A stretch of DNA of 64,000 nucleotides, from assembly GCA_900318205.1 (NCBI GenBank), contig ONJS01000014.1, positions 85,664 through 149,663 of the forward strand, read 5' to 3'. The position numbers and the translations under genes are program-made. The stretch is from an uncultured Prevotellaceae bacterium (lineage in GTDB: Bacteria; Bacteroidota; Bacteroidia; Bacteroidales; Muribaculaceae). Positions 28,531-35,777 of the stretch are shown here, in pieces. The notes beneath the pieces are model-generated. The model was not told the DNA's origin. It saw nothing but the letters and a program-made list of their open reading frames with translations, and ran no database searches. Every line of letters begins with the position of its first letter. The first letter of the stretch is position 1.

Positions 28531-28579
28531 CCGTGAAACACGAGAACGTGGGACCCATTTCTGAAGAAAGAATAGTAAT

Positions 28580-29443
28580 ATGGAATACAAAGGAGATTTC
28601 ATCATGCAGAAGTACGTTGATTGGTCTCTGCTTAATCAAGGTATCACAATACCTGTAGCTGTTTATTCTATCTTGGCTACTTGGGACAAATCATTATTGA
28701 TGCATGGAAATAATAAAGATATAAAGATTCTTATCGATGGAGAGTTTTATGACGCAAAACTCAAGAATCTCAATTTTAATCAAGCAAATCACGCTGGGCA
28801 TAGGGATATTATTCAAATAAGGTATAGCCCTGGTTCTCCTTTGGCAAATAAATTGCGCGCAATATTCAAGAGGAGTTATGATTACTATTATGCCGAGCGA
28901 CTCCTGCAAGGTAATAGCCGTCGCAATATACCTCTACCAACAGATTTTAAAGAATACATCCAGTTGTATCTGTCGACATCACCAAACGTGTTATGCATGG
29001 ATTATTGTTCTGACTCAGAATCACAAAAATTAGCAAATGCACTGATTTCTATTCCCGAAGAAATATATGAAGTCGGCGATGATGAGTTTTTCATGTCAGA
29101 CGATACTGCTAAAATTGTTGAAAGAGAGACTCTGATGAAGTACCGTAAGATAGATCGAAATGTTATCAAGATGCTCAAAAAATTCTATGATTACAGGGAC
29201 GAGATTAGTGGAGAGAAAATAGGTAGTGAGTTTGGTGAGAGTGTTGTTGAGGCCCACCATATAGACTACTTTACTAAGTCACAAAACAATGACTCAACCA
29301 ACATCATCATTATTAGTCCTAATTACCATCGAATTATCCATAAGAACAATCCTCATTTCAATCGAAAGAAATATCGGTTCGAGTTTGAAAACGGTGAGGT
29401 GCTCAAACTGAAATTGTATGAGCATCTAAGGGTTGGTAATTAA
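28580..29443 (+). CDS. HNH endonuclease, restriction-like
   Basis: A 287-residue protein. The N-terminal 200 residues are unrecognised ('GHRDIIQIRYSPGSPLANKLRAIF' near residue 75). The C-terminal part (about residues 205-275) is an HNH nuclease domain of the type common in single-protein or type II restriction enzymes: 'FYDYRDEISGEKIG', 'VEAHHIDYFTKSQNNDSTNIIIISPNYHRIIHKNNPHFN', with the catalytic His pair, Asn and last His. The usual zinc-binding CxxC pairs are absent. No methyltransferase is nearby, so it is not an ordinary restriction-modification pair. ATG 28604 is an alternative start. AT-rich like the rest of the cassette. Confidence 0.75.
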   Translation: MEYKGDFIMQKYVDWSLLNQGITIPVAVYSILATWDKSLLMHGNNKDIKILIDGEFYDAKLKNLNFNQANHAGHRDIIQIRYSPGSPLANKLRAIFKRSYDYYYAERLLQGNSRRNIPLPTDFKEYIQLYLSTSPNVLCMDYCSDSESQKLANALISIPEEIYEVGDDEFFMSDDTAKIVERETLMKYRKIDRNVIKMLKKFYDYRDEISGEKIGSEFGESVVEAHHIDYFTKSQNNDSTNIIIISPNYHRIIHKNNPHFNRKKYRFEFENGEVLKLKLYEHLRVGN

Positions 29444-29468
29444 TCAAGGATATAGAATTAAGATTATG

Positions 29469-30182
29469 CTACCACAAAGAAGCACTTACTTTGGATAGAC
29501 CTTCATATTTTTTGATAATCTGAGCATACTCCAGGAAACCTACGCGTCCTTTTATCGGTTGATATATTGATTTGTTGAGTTTGCTTTCAAATTCAGCTTT
29601 TCTGTAATAGTCTGCCACAATATAGAAATGTGCAGCAAAATCCTGCAATTCAAAGAAACGGTCAAATGCGCCTGTCATATTTGTTGTGTGTTCTACCTCA
29701 AATAGGCGTGACGGAAGGCATCTTTCCTTATTGAACCAGATGACATCTACTTGACGAGCCGTGTTTAGCAGATTGTCATAAGTGAAGGTCGGAAGGGTGG
29801 TAGTATCGACAATGTCTTTCAGGGGTTTATCAATAAACAGCCTGCTTTGGTCTTGTGCTGGAACGTATGTGATGAGGTTCTCCAATTTTCCGATTTCAAC
29901 TAGCAAACCTTGATAGTAGCCGTGGGTGAATAGTTCTTCGCTCTCTTTGTCACCTATTTTCAGTTTGAATTTTGCCAATACCTCATCACGACACTCCTCA
30001 AGAGCCCATAAACCTGGCTGTATCCTAAAGATATGTTTACTATCTTGGACAATCCTGCGTACTGAGGCCTGTGGAGTTTTTGTTTTCCAAGTAGAAAAAT
30101 CCATTTTAGCATTGAGCTGTCTGAATGTGGAATACCCGCCCAAGGCCCTCATCATTTCAATTACTTGTTGTTCCTGTGTCAT
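29469..30182 (-). CDS. HARE-HTH plus PD-(D/E)XK-like restriction endonuclease
   Basis: A 237-residue protein. The N-terminal 75 residues look like a winged-helix HARE-HTH domain ('QQVIEMMRALGGYSTFRQLNAKM...SVRRIVQDSKHIFRIQPGLWAL'), a module often fused to restriction enzymes. The C-terminal half has a nuclease-like core: 'GLLVEIGKLENLITYVPAQDQSRLF' and 'VDVIWF......SRLFEVEHTTNMTGAFDRFFEL', where Asp and the E-x-E pair could be the PD-(D/E)XK site. ATG 30182 is chosen over 30233 because it lies behind a consensus minus-strand promoter. It converges with the second HNH gene, 25 nt apart. No methylase is seen. Confidence 0.74.
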   Translation of the reverse strand: MTQEQQVIEMMRALGGYSTFRQLNAKMDFSTWKTKTPQASVRRIVQDSKHIFRIQPGLWALEECRDEVLAKFKLKIGDKESEELFTHGYYQGLLVEIGKLENLITYVPAQDQSRLFIDKPLKDIVDTTTLPTFTYDNLLNTARQVDVIWFNKERCLPSRLFEVEHTTNMTGAFDRFFELQDFAAHFYIVADYYRKAEFESKLNKSIYQPIKGRVGFLEYAQIIKKYEGLSKVSASLW

Positions 30183-30202
30183 ATCAGTGAGTTTATGAGT
30201 TA

Positions 30203-30233
30203 CAAAGGTAACGAAAAAGAATAAAGCAAGCAA
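30203..30233 (-). promoter_or_regulatory. Promoter of the HARE-type nuclease gene
   Basis: On the minus strand TTG (30233-30231), a 20-bp spacer and TACCTTTG (30210-30203), 21 nt before ATG 30182. Confidence 0.75.
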
Positions 30234-30246
30234 AAAACATGGTTAA

Positions 30247-30423
30247 TTACGTCAGTATACCTATTATGTGGGGCCGGGCTTGACCTCGACGCATTGGCTG
30301 GTGTATGATGCCGAGCGGGATTTATATGGCGACTCGGTGGACTGGTGCGAATACTATTGGTGCACCCGCGAGGACTTTATGCGGGCACGTGGTGACCGGT
30401 GGTGGAGCCTGGATCATGGTTGA
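30247..30423 (+). pseudogene. Gene fragment (58 codons, no start)
   Basis: A GC-rich open frame, quite unlike the AT-rich DNA on either side, encodes a protein-like tail '...LTSTHWLVYDAERDLYGDSVDW' followed by 'CEYYWCTREDFMRARGDRWW' and a TGA stop. There is no plausible start codon or promoter, and TAA at 30244 closes the frame upstream. It looks like the 3' end of a lost gene left when the cassette was inserted. The family was not recognised. Confidence 0.5.
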
Positions 30424-30489
30424 TTTTAAACAGCGGATACTGCAAAAAATGACATGCACAACAGCCGATTAAAAAATCGCGTTGTTGTG

Positions 30490-30635
30490 CATGTGCAGTG
30501 TTGTTTTAATTGTTGTTTATCAAAGGGATGCGGATGCCCCTTAGTGTTTGTTGTATTTATTGTTTTCTTTTTTGTTGGTGTGCGGATGCCCGCTTGTTTG
30601 AGTTGTTTAAGTTGTTGTTTTTAACTGTTGGCGTG
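30490..30635 (-). repeat. GGCATCCGC repeat unit, inverted relative to the 26-kb array
   Basis: Read on the minus strand it holds GGGCATCCGC (tags at 30589-30582 and 30537-30530, 52 bp apart), an A-rich block with AAACAATAAATACAA and ACAACTTAAACAAC-type ends, matching one unit of the array at 25981-26437. It sits between the gene fragment and the LRR/dockerin gene. Confidence 0.85.
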
Positions 30636-30637
30636 AA

Positions 30638-32680
30638 TCAGTTTCTTTGCTTGATGGCGCGGGAGACTGATTTTATGGCGGCGGCATCTTGACTTTGACG
30701 GTGAGGCTTTCTGTCGACGGCAGCACTGGCGGAAACGACTGGGCGATAGGCGGTATAATTGGTGAAACTCTGGTTAAGCGACAGCAAGAGGTAGCCGTTG
30801 TCATCTATGTCGCAGTAGAGTTCCTCATAATCGCCGTCGTTGTACCAGATGTATAGCCGTTGGCCTTTCAAAACCCACCTCAGATCAATAATACAGTCGA
30901 TGATTTCATTATTAACATAGGTGCTATAGGAGTAGTGGCCAGTCTTGTTGGCATTGAACGTAAACTGCACCGCGATTTGTTCCGGTATATCATATTTGCC
31001 ATATTCATCGACAGCATACTCAGAGTACCATGTGCCTGTAATGTCTAGGGCACAATAATCTCCCAAAATTACATCAGCCACGGCATTGACGTCAGCAATA
31101 TTGACTTCGCCGTCACCGTTCACATCGGCTGCTGCATTGTCGCCGCCAAGAATCACATCGATGACGGCATTGATGTCGGCAATGTTGACCTCATCGTCGC
31201 CGTTCACGTCGCCATAGACATGTCCCGTCTCCACAATCCTCTCGAAAAACGGGAACCAATGCCAATCGGCTTGATAGGCATCGGCAGTGCCGTGGGGCAC
31301 ATGAAGTGTGCGACCTGAAAAGTCAGGAATGTCTAGGCTGAAGACATTATGCTCCATTGTGATTGCTGACGGGTCGGTAATATAGCAGTATACGTCCTTC
31401 AGGCTGGTACAGTTACGGAAGGCCTCGGTGCTGATGGTCGTGACTGAATTGGGGATGGTTACGCTTGTTAAGTTTTCACAGTCAAGGAATGCGCCCTCGC
31501 CAATGAAAGTGACCACATCAGGGATGTCCATGCTGGTCAGACCAGTGCAGTTATCAAACGCATAGGCATCGATGGTTGTGACGGAATTACCGATGGTGAG
31601 GTCAGTCAAGCCGGTGCAGTACGAGAATGCCCCCCTGCCGATGGTGTAGACTGAATTGGGAATGATGACGCTTGACAAGCCGCTGCAATCCACGAATGCC
31701 CAGTCGCCGATCGCGGTGACCGTATTGGGGATAACAGTGTTCTGGCAACCCGCAATCAGGGTGTTGCTTGAGGTCTCGATGATTGCGTTGCAGTTGTCGC
31801 GTGAATCGTATTTAGGATTACTGCTATCGACGATGATGCTCGTCAGGCCACTGCAGCCGCAGAAAGCATTGCCGTCGATTGCGTTGACCGAACTGGGGAT
31901 AGACAAGCTCGTTATACTCTCGCAGCCAGAGAATGCCTCGTTGCCGATGGTAGTGACCGCGTCAGGGATGTCGGCGCTCGTCAGTTCACTGCAGTTAGCG
32001 AATGCACAATTGCCGATTGAGGTGAGAGAGACAGGCAAGTTGACACTCTTCAGGCCTGTAAAGTTAAAGAACGCATAATCATTGATGGCAGTAACTGAAC
32101 TGGGGATAACAAGATCAGTAACCTCCACATCATTTAAATATAAGCGATGTGCGTAATTAAGAGGATTAGAAGCATGTGTGGAAAATGAGATATTGCACCA
32201 AGCCGCCAGGTCGGTAATCCTGACGATGGCTAAGTTGTTGCAGTCCCAAAATGCCTGATCGCCAATAGAAATGACCGAGCTGGGGATGTCCACGCTCGTC
32301 AGGCCACTGCAGTAATAGAATGCCCGCTCGCCGATTGAGGTGACGGCGCCAGGGATAGTCATGCTCGTTAAACTATTACACCAAAAGAATGCTTCGGAGC
32401 CGATGGTCGTGACAGAGCTAGGGATGGTCACACTTGTCATCTCATTGCTGCCGTAGAAGGCACCACTGCCGATGGCGGTGACCGAGTAGGTCTTGTCCCT
32501 ATAGGTCACAGTTGAGGGGATCGTCACGTCGCCGCCGTAGTAGCCATAACCTTTTGTCACGGTGACTTCGTTGCCGTTGATATTGTAGTAGATGCCATCG
32601 ACCTCAAAGTCAAAGGCGGTGGCAGTGGCTGGCAACAGCAGGGCCAGCAGCAGGAGTGTGGATGTGATAAAGTTTTTCAT
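30638..32680 (-). CDS. Secreted BspA-like LRR protein with dockerin pair
   Basis: A 680-residue secreted protein: signal peptide (ending 'PATATAF'), about 15 LRR_5 repeats to residue 480 ('IPSSVTTIGSEAFFWCNSLTSMTIP' type), a dockerin pair (DVNGDDEVN..DINAVIDVIL and DVNGDGEVN..DVNAVADVIL, about residues 497-550) and a C-terminal 120-residue beta-rich domain that starts 'DITGTWYSEY' and resembles lipocalin-like domains. BspA-like proteins often bind host or bacterial surfaces; the ligand here is unknown. A minus-strand consensus promoter lies at 32761-32729. The last codons reach the GGCATCCGC repeat. Confidence 0.9.
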   Translation of the reverse strand: MKNFITSTLLLLALLLPATATAFDFEVDGIYYNINGNEVTVTKGYGYYGGDVTIPSTVTYRDKTYSVTAIGSGAFYGSNEMTSVTIPSSVTTIGSEAFFWCNSLTSMTIPGAVTSIGERAFYYCSGLTSVDIPSSVISIGDQAFWDCNNLAIVRITDLAAWCNISFSTHASNPLNYAHRLYLNDVEVTDLVIPSSVTAINDYAFFNFTGLKSVNLPVSLTSIGNCAFANCSELTSADIPDAVTTIGNEAFSGCESITSLSIPSSVNAIDGNAFCGCSGLTSIIVDSSNPKYDSRDNCNAIIETSSNTLIAGCQNTVIPNTVTAIGDWAFVDCSGLSSVIIPNSVYTIGRGAFSYCTGLTDLTIGNSVTTIDAYAFDNCTGLTSMDIPDVVTFIGEGAFLDCENLTSVTIPNSVTTISTEAFRNCTSLKDVYCYITDPSAITMEHNVFSLDIPDFSGRTLHVPHGTADAYQADWHWFPFFERIVETGHVYGDVNGDDEVNIADINAVIDVILGGDNAAADVNGDGEVNIADVNAVADVILGDYCALDITGTWYSEYAVDEYGKYDIPEQIAVQFTFNANKTGHYSYSTYVNNEIIDCIIDLRWVLKGQRLYIWYNDGDYEELYCDIDDNGYLLLSLNQSFTNYTAYRPVVSASAAVDRKPHRQSQDAAAIKSVSRAIKQRN

Positions 32681-32728
32681 TTCGTTTTTAAGTATTATTT
32701 TGTGATGTTATTTGTCATTTTCATGCTG

Positions 32729-32761
32729 CAAATTTAGGCACTCTTGTAGTCTCCCACCAAA
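32729..32761 (-). promoter_or_regulatory. Promoter of the LRR/dockerin gene
   Basis: On the minus strand TTTG (32761-32758), a 21-bp spacer and TAAATTTG (32736-32729), 48 nt before the ATG. Confidence 0.72.
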
Positions 32762-32861
32762 TTAAAAAACACAAATACTCAGGAGTGTAAAAATTTTTTA
32801 CACCCAAGTGTCAATTATTTTTACATTCTTTATTGAGAAAAGATACTTTTTTGAACTGAAA

Positions 32862-32940
32862 TTTGGTGGCTTGAGAATATTCATATAATTTTGCATTGCG
32901 AAAAGTTCGTAACGAAAAATCCGTAACGAAAAGTTCGCAA
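32862..32940 (+). promoter_or_regulatory. Promoter with three 14-bp direct repeats at the start site of the second ATPase gene
   Basis: TTTG (32862-32865), a 20-bp spacer and TAATTTTG (32886-32893) form a consensus promoter. From 32899 to 32940 follow three exactly adjacent 14-bp units, CGAAAAGTTCGTAA, CGAAAAATCCGTAA and CGAAAAGTTCGCAA, beginning 5 bp after the -7 box and so covering the expected start site. CATTGCGAA and TTCGCAATG close the block as a 9-bp inverted repeat. This looks like a multi-site operator or a leader element. Confidence 0.72.
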
Positions 32941-32963
32941 TGGGCAATTAATAAGATGTATCT

Positions 32964-34097
32964 ATGAACAGGAAGAAATCTACTCCGCTTAATCCTTTCC
33001 TATTAACAGGATATGTGTCACCTGATTATTTCTGTGATAGGGAAGAAGAGACCAAAAGGCTTATCTCAGCATTGCTGAATGGTCGCAATGTAACCCTGAT
33101 AAGCCCCCGACGTATGGGCAAAACAGGTCTGATTCGACATGCTTTTCATCATTTGAATGTCGGAAAGCAAGCAAAGTGCTACTATGTGGATTTATATAAG
33201 ACTGATAGCTTGTCGTCTTTGGTTGAGCAATTGGCTAATGTAGTGTTGGGCTCTCTTGATACAACTGAGGACAAGATTATAAGGCAGGTCACCACATTCT
33301 TTAAATCATTACGTCCTTTATTCAGTTTTGATTCTTTGTCGGGTGTGCCAACCTTTACAGTCGATGTGAAGCCAGAATTGGCTGAATACTCCCTGAGCGA
33401 GATTTTCTCTTATATGGAGCAGTCCGGACAGCAGTGCGTCATAGCGATGGATGAATTCCAGTCAATCGTTAATTACAAGGACAAAAATGTGGAGGCATTG
33501 TTGCGTTCCCATATTCAGCAACTCACGTCGGTTCATTTCATCTTTTCGGGTAGCCAACGCCATGTCTTGGAAAACATGTTTGCCTCGGCTAACCGTCCTT
33601 TTTATCAGAGTACACAGATTCTGAATCTCTTTGAAATTCAGGAGGATTCCTACAGTAAATTTGCAAGGAGTAAATTTGAGGCTCATCATCAGCAAATAGA
33701 TGAAGATGTTTTTGATTATATATATCAAAAGCTTTTTGGGCATACTTGGTATATACAGGTACTGTTGAACCGTTTGTATGAAATAGGAGAATCATCAATT
33801 GATAAAGAATTGATTGACAAAGTCCTGGCTGATGTGGTTGATGAGAATGAAGCTACATTCCAGACGTTCATTCGCTTAATCAGTCCTGCCCAGGTAAAGT
33901 TACTACGTGCCATCTCGGCTGAAGGTATTGTACAACAGGTACTGAATCAGTCATTTATCAGTAAATATCATTTGGGAGCGACCAGTACAGTTAGCTCGGC
34001 TCTTAAGGCCTTAGTTGAAAAAGAGTTGGTTTTAGATGTTAAAGGCAAGTATCAGGTTTACGACCGTTTTTTTGGCCTTTGGCTAAAATCAAATTAA
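32964..34097 (+). CDS. Orphan AAA/archaeal-type ATPase
   Basis: A 377-residue P-loop ATPase: Walker A 'LISPRRMGKTGLIRHAF' (about residues 45-61), Walker B 'CVIAMDEFQSIVNY', sensor 'FIFSGSQRHVLENMF', then a C-terminal winged-helix-like region ('ISPAQVKLLRAISAEGIVQQVL' to 'YQVYDRFFGLWL'). This resembles the archaeal-type ATPase families common as single genes in Bacteroidetes; the role is unknown. It is a different subfamily from the DUF4143 ATPase at 18.6 kb, since no DUF4143 is present. It is AT-rich, has its own promoter with repeats, and is followed by a GGCATCCGC repeat, so it may belong to a movable segment. Confidence 0.85.
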   Translation: MNRKKSTPLNPFLLTGYVSPDYFCDREEETKRLISALLNGRNVTLISPRRMGKTGLIRHAFHHLNVGKQAKCYYVDLYKTDSLSSLVEQLANVVLGSLDTTEDKIIRQVTTFFKSLRPLFSFDSLSGVPTFTVDVKPELAEYSLSEIFSYMEQSGQQCVIAMDEFQSIVNYKDKNVEALLRSHIQQLTSVHFIFSGSQRHVLENMFASANRPFYQSTQILNLFEIQEDSYSKFARSKFEAHHQQIDEDVFDYIYQKLFGHTWYIQVLLNRLYEIGESSIDKELIDKVLADVVDENEATFQTFIRLISPAQVKLLRAISAEGIVQQVLNQSFISKYHLGATSTVSSALKALVEKELVLDVKGKYQVYDRFFGLWLKSN

Positions 34098-34195
34098 AAA
34101 ACAACTTAAACAAGGATCCGTCCACAAATAGAGCGCGGATGCCAGCTAGTTTAAGTTGTTTAAGTTGTTGTTATCAGAGGGATGCGGATGCCGGG
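34098..34195 (-). repeat. GGCATCCGC repeat unit after the ATPase gene
   Basis: Read on the minus strand, tags GCATCCGC at 34191-34184 and 34142-34135 are separated by a block with AACAACAACTTAAACAACTTAAAC, like the unit at 30490-30635 and in the same orientation. The two copies therefore bracket the LRR-ATPase segment as direct repeats. Confidence 0.82.
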
Positions 34196-34210
34196 TCGTT
34201 GTGGTAGGGG

Positions 34211-35680
34211 TTACCAGGAGCCGTAGGCGCCGCGGTCGGCGTCGAGTCGTAACAGGATGAACAGCAGCACGGTAAAGCCCAGCAATGAGGAGCCGCCGTA
34301 GCTGAAGAACGGCAAGGGGATGCCGATGACAGGACACAGGCCGATGACCATGCCGATGTTGATGGTGAGGTGGAAGATGAGGTAGGACGCGACGCAGTAG
34401 GCATAGACGCGCGCAAATGTCGAGTGGTTGCGCTCCGCCAGTGTGATGATGCGCAGGATCAATGCCAGGAAGAGCACCAATACTGCCACGCTGCCCACGA
34501 AGCCCTGCTCCTCGCCGATGGTGCAGTAGATAAAGTCGGTGTGTTGCTCAGGCACATACTTCAGTTTGGTCTGCGTGCCGTTGAGGAATCCTTTGCCCAT
34601 GATGCCGCCGCTGCCGATGGCGATTTTGCTCTGGTTGACGTTATAGCCGGCGCCCCTGAGGTCTTCCTCGATGCCCAGGGTGACCTTGATGCGCTGTTGC
34701 TGGTGGGGCTCGAGCACCTTGTTGAACGCGAAGCTCACCGTGAACATGAACACGAGTGACGCTGCGGCAAAACAGATGGTAATGAGCACCTTCTTCAAGT
34801 CGTCATGCAGCATGCCCCACAAGAGGTAGAGCAGTGACAGGATGATGACGGGCAGGAAGAAGGCATAGCCGTTGACATTAACGCCAGCCAGTGTCAAGCC
34901 TCCAGCGATGGCACCCGCCGCCAGGTAGCCCAGCAGCACGTTGCGCCCCAGAATCCACGAGCGGCAATAGATCAACAGCATGCCCACCACGAGCACCATC
35001 ACGATGATAAAGGCGATGGCGATGCCCAATGGTATGCCCATAAAGGTGATGGCTGCAAACTTCAGTACCACGACAAAATAGACCACCGCCATCAAGGCTG
35101 CAAACAGCACAAAGCCTGACATGCCCTCACGGTAGAGGACAAAGAACAGGGCGGTGTAAACCAGTGCCGTGCCCGTCTCGCGCTCCAGGATGATGCACAG
35201 GATGGGCAGCAGGATGATGCCTAGAGCGATGGCATAGTTGCGCCATCCGTTGAGCGTGAACCCGTAGGTGCTGAACAGTTTAGCCAGTGCCAGCGCCGTC
35301 GCTGTCTTGGCAAACTCGGCAGGTTGCAGGCTCACCGGTCCGAATACGAGCCAGGACCGGGAGCCCTTGATGTCGGGCGCGACAAAACTGGTGATAATCA
35401 GCAGCAATATCATGAATCCGTATAGCGGATAGGCATAGGCTTCATAGATGCGCCTGTCAATCAGCAGCAGGGAGAAACCAATCAGGAACGAGAGACCAGC
35501 CCACAGGAACTGCTTGCCCGAGAACTCGCTCAGGTCAAACATGCTCGCCTTGTCATAATCATAGGTCGCGGCATAGATGCTCACCGCCCCGGCAATGATC
35601 ATGATGAGGTAGAGGACAATGGTAATCCAGTCCACTGACCTCAATAGGTTGGTATTCTCATCTTCGTTCCTTACTTCCAT
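34211..35680 (-). CDS. rodA: Rod-shape determining protein RodA
   Basis: RodA is the SEDS-family peptidoglycan glycosyltransferase of the elongasome. The 489-residue polytopic membrane protein has the family's helices and the C-terminal signature 'GLCPVIGIPLPFFSYGGSSLLGFTVLLFIL'. It is longer than proteobacterial RodA (about 370 residues) because of extra central hydrophobic segments (about residues 190-310), as often in Bacteroidales. It is the last gene of mreB-mreC-mreD-mrdA-rodA and is separated from mrdA by a TTAGAC repeat tract. Confidence 0.95.
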   Translation of the reverse strand: MEVRNEDENTNLLRSVDWITIVLYLIMIIAGAVSIYAATYDYDKASMFDLSEFSGKQFLWAGLSFLIGFSLLLIDRRIYEAYAYPLYGFMILLLIITSFVAPDIKGSRSWLVFGPVSLQPAEFAKTATALALAKLFSTYGFTLNGWRNYAIALGIILLPILCIILERETGTALVYTALFFVLYREGMSGFVLFAALMAVVYFVVVLKFAAITFMGIPLGIAIAFIIVMVLVVGMLLIYCRSWILGRNVLLGYLAAGAIAGGLTLAGVNVNGYAFFLPVIILSLLYLLWGMLHDDLKKVLITICFAAASLVFMFTVSFAFNKVLEPHQQQRIKVTLGIEEDLRGAGYNVNQSKIAIGSGGIMGKGFLNGTQTKLKYVPEQHTDFIYCTIGEEQGFVGSVAVLVLFLALILRIITLAERNHSTFARVYAYCVASYLIFHLTINIGMVIGLCPVIGIPLPFFSYGGSSLLGFTVLLFILLRLDADRGAYGSW

Positions 35681-35777
35681 TGGTTTTTAGACTTTAGACT
35701 TTAGATGTTAGACTTTAGATGTTAGACGTTAGACGTTAGATGTTAGACGTTAGACGTTAGACGCTTGTCACTAATCA
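35681..35777. repeat. TTAGAC/TTAGATG short tandem repeat between rodA and mrdA
   Basis: About eleven units of 7-8 bp (TTAGACT, TTAGATG, TTAGACG) fill most of the 97-bp gap inside the mre operon, ending in 'CACTAATCACTAATCC' of the ATTAGTG type seen at 43.3 and 59.4 kb. Confidence 0.88.

Noticed and set aside
27263-29443. Restriction-modification system
   Set aside because: Nuclease domains are present, but no methyltransferase motif (no DPPY, no PCQ) is found anywhere in the cassette.
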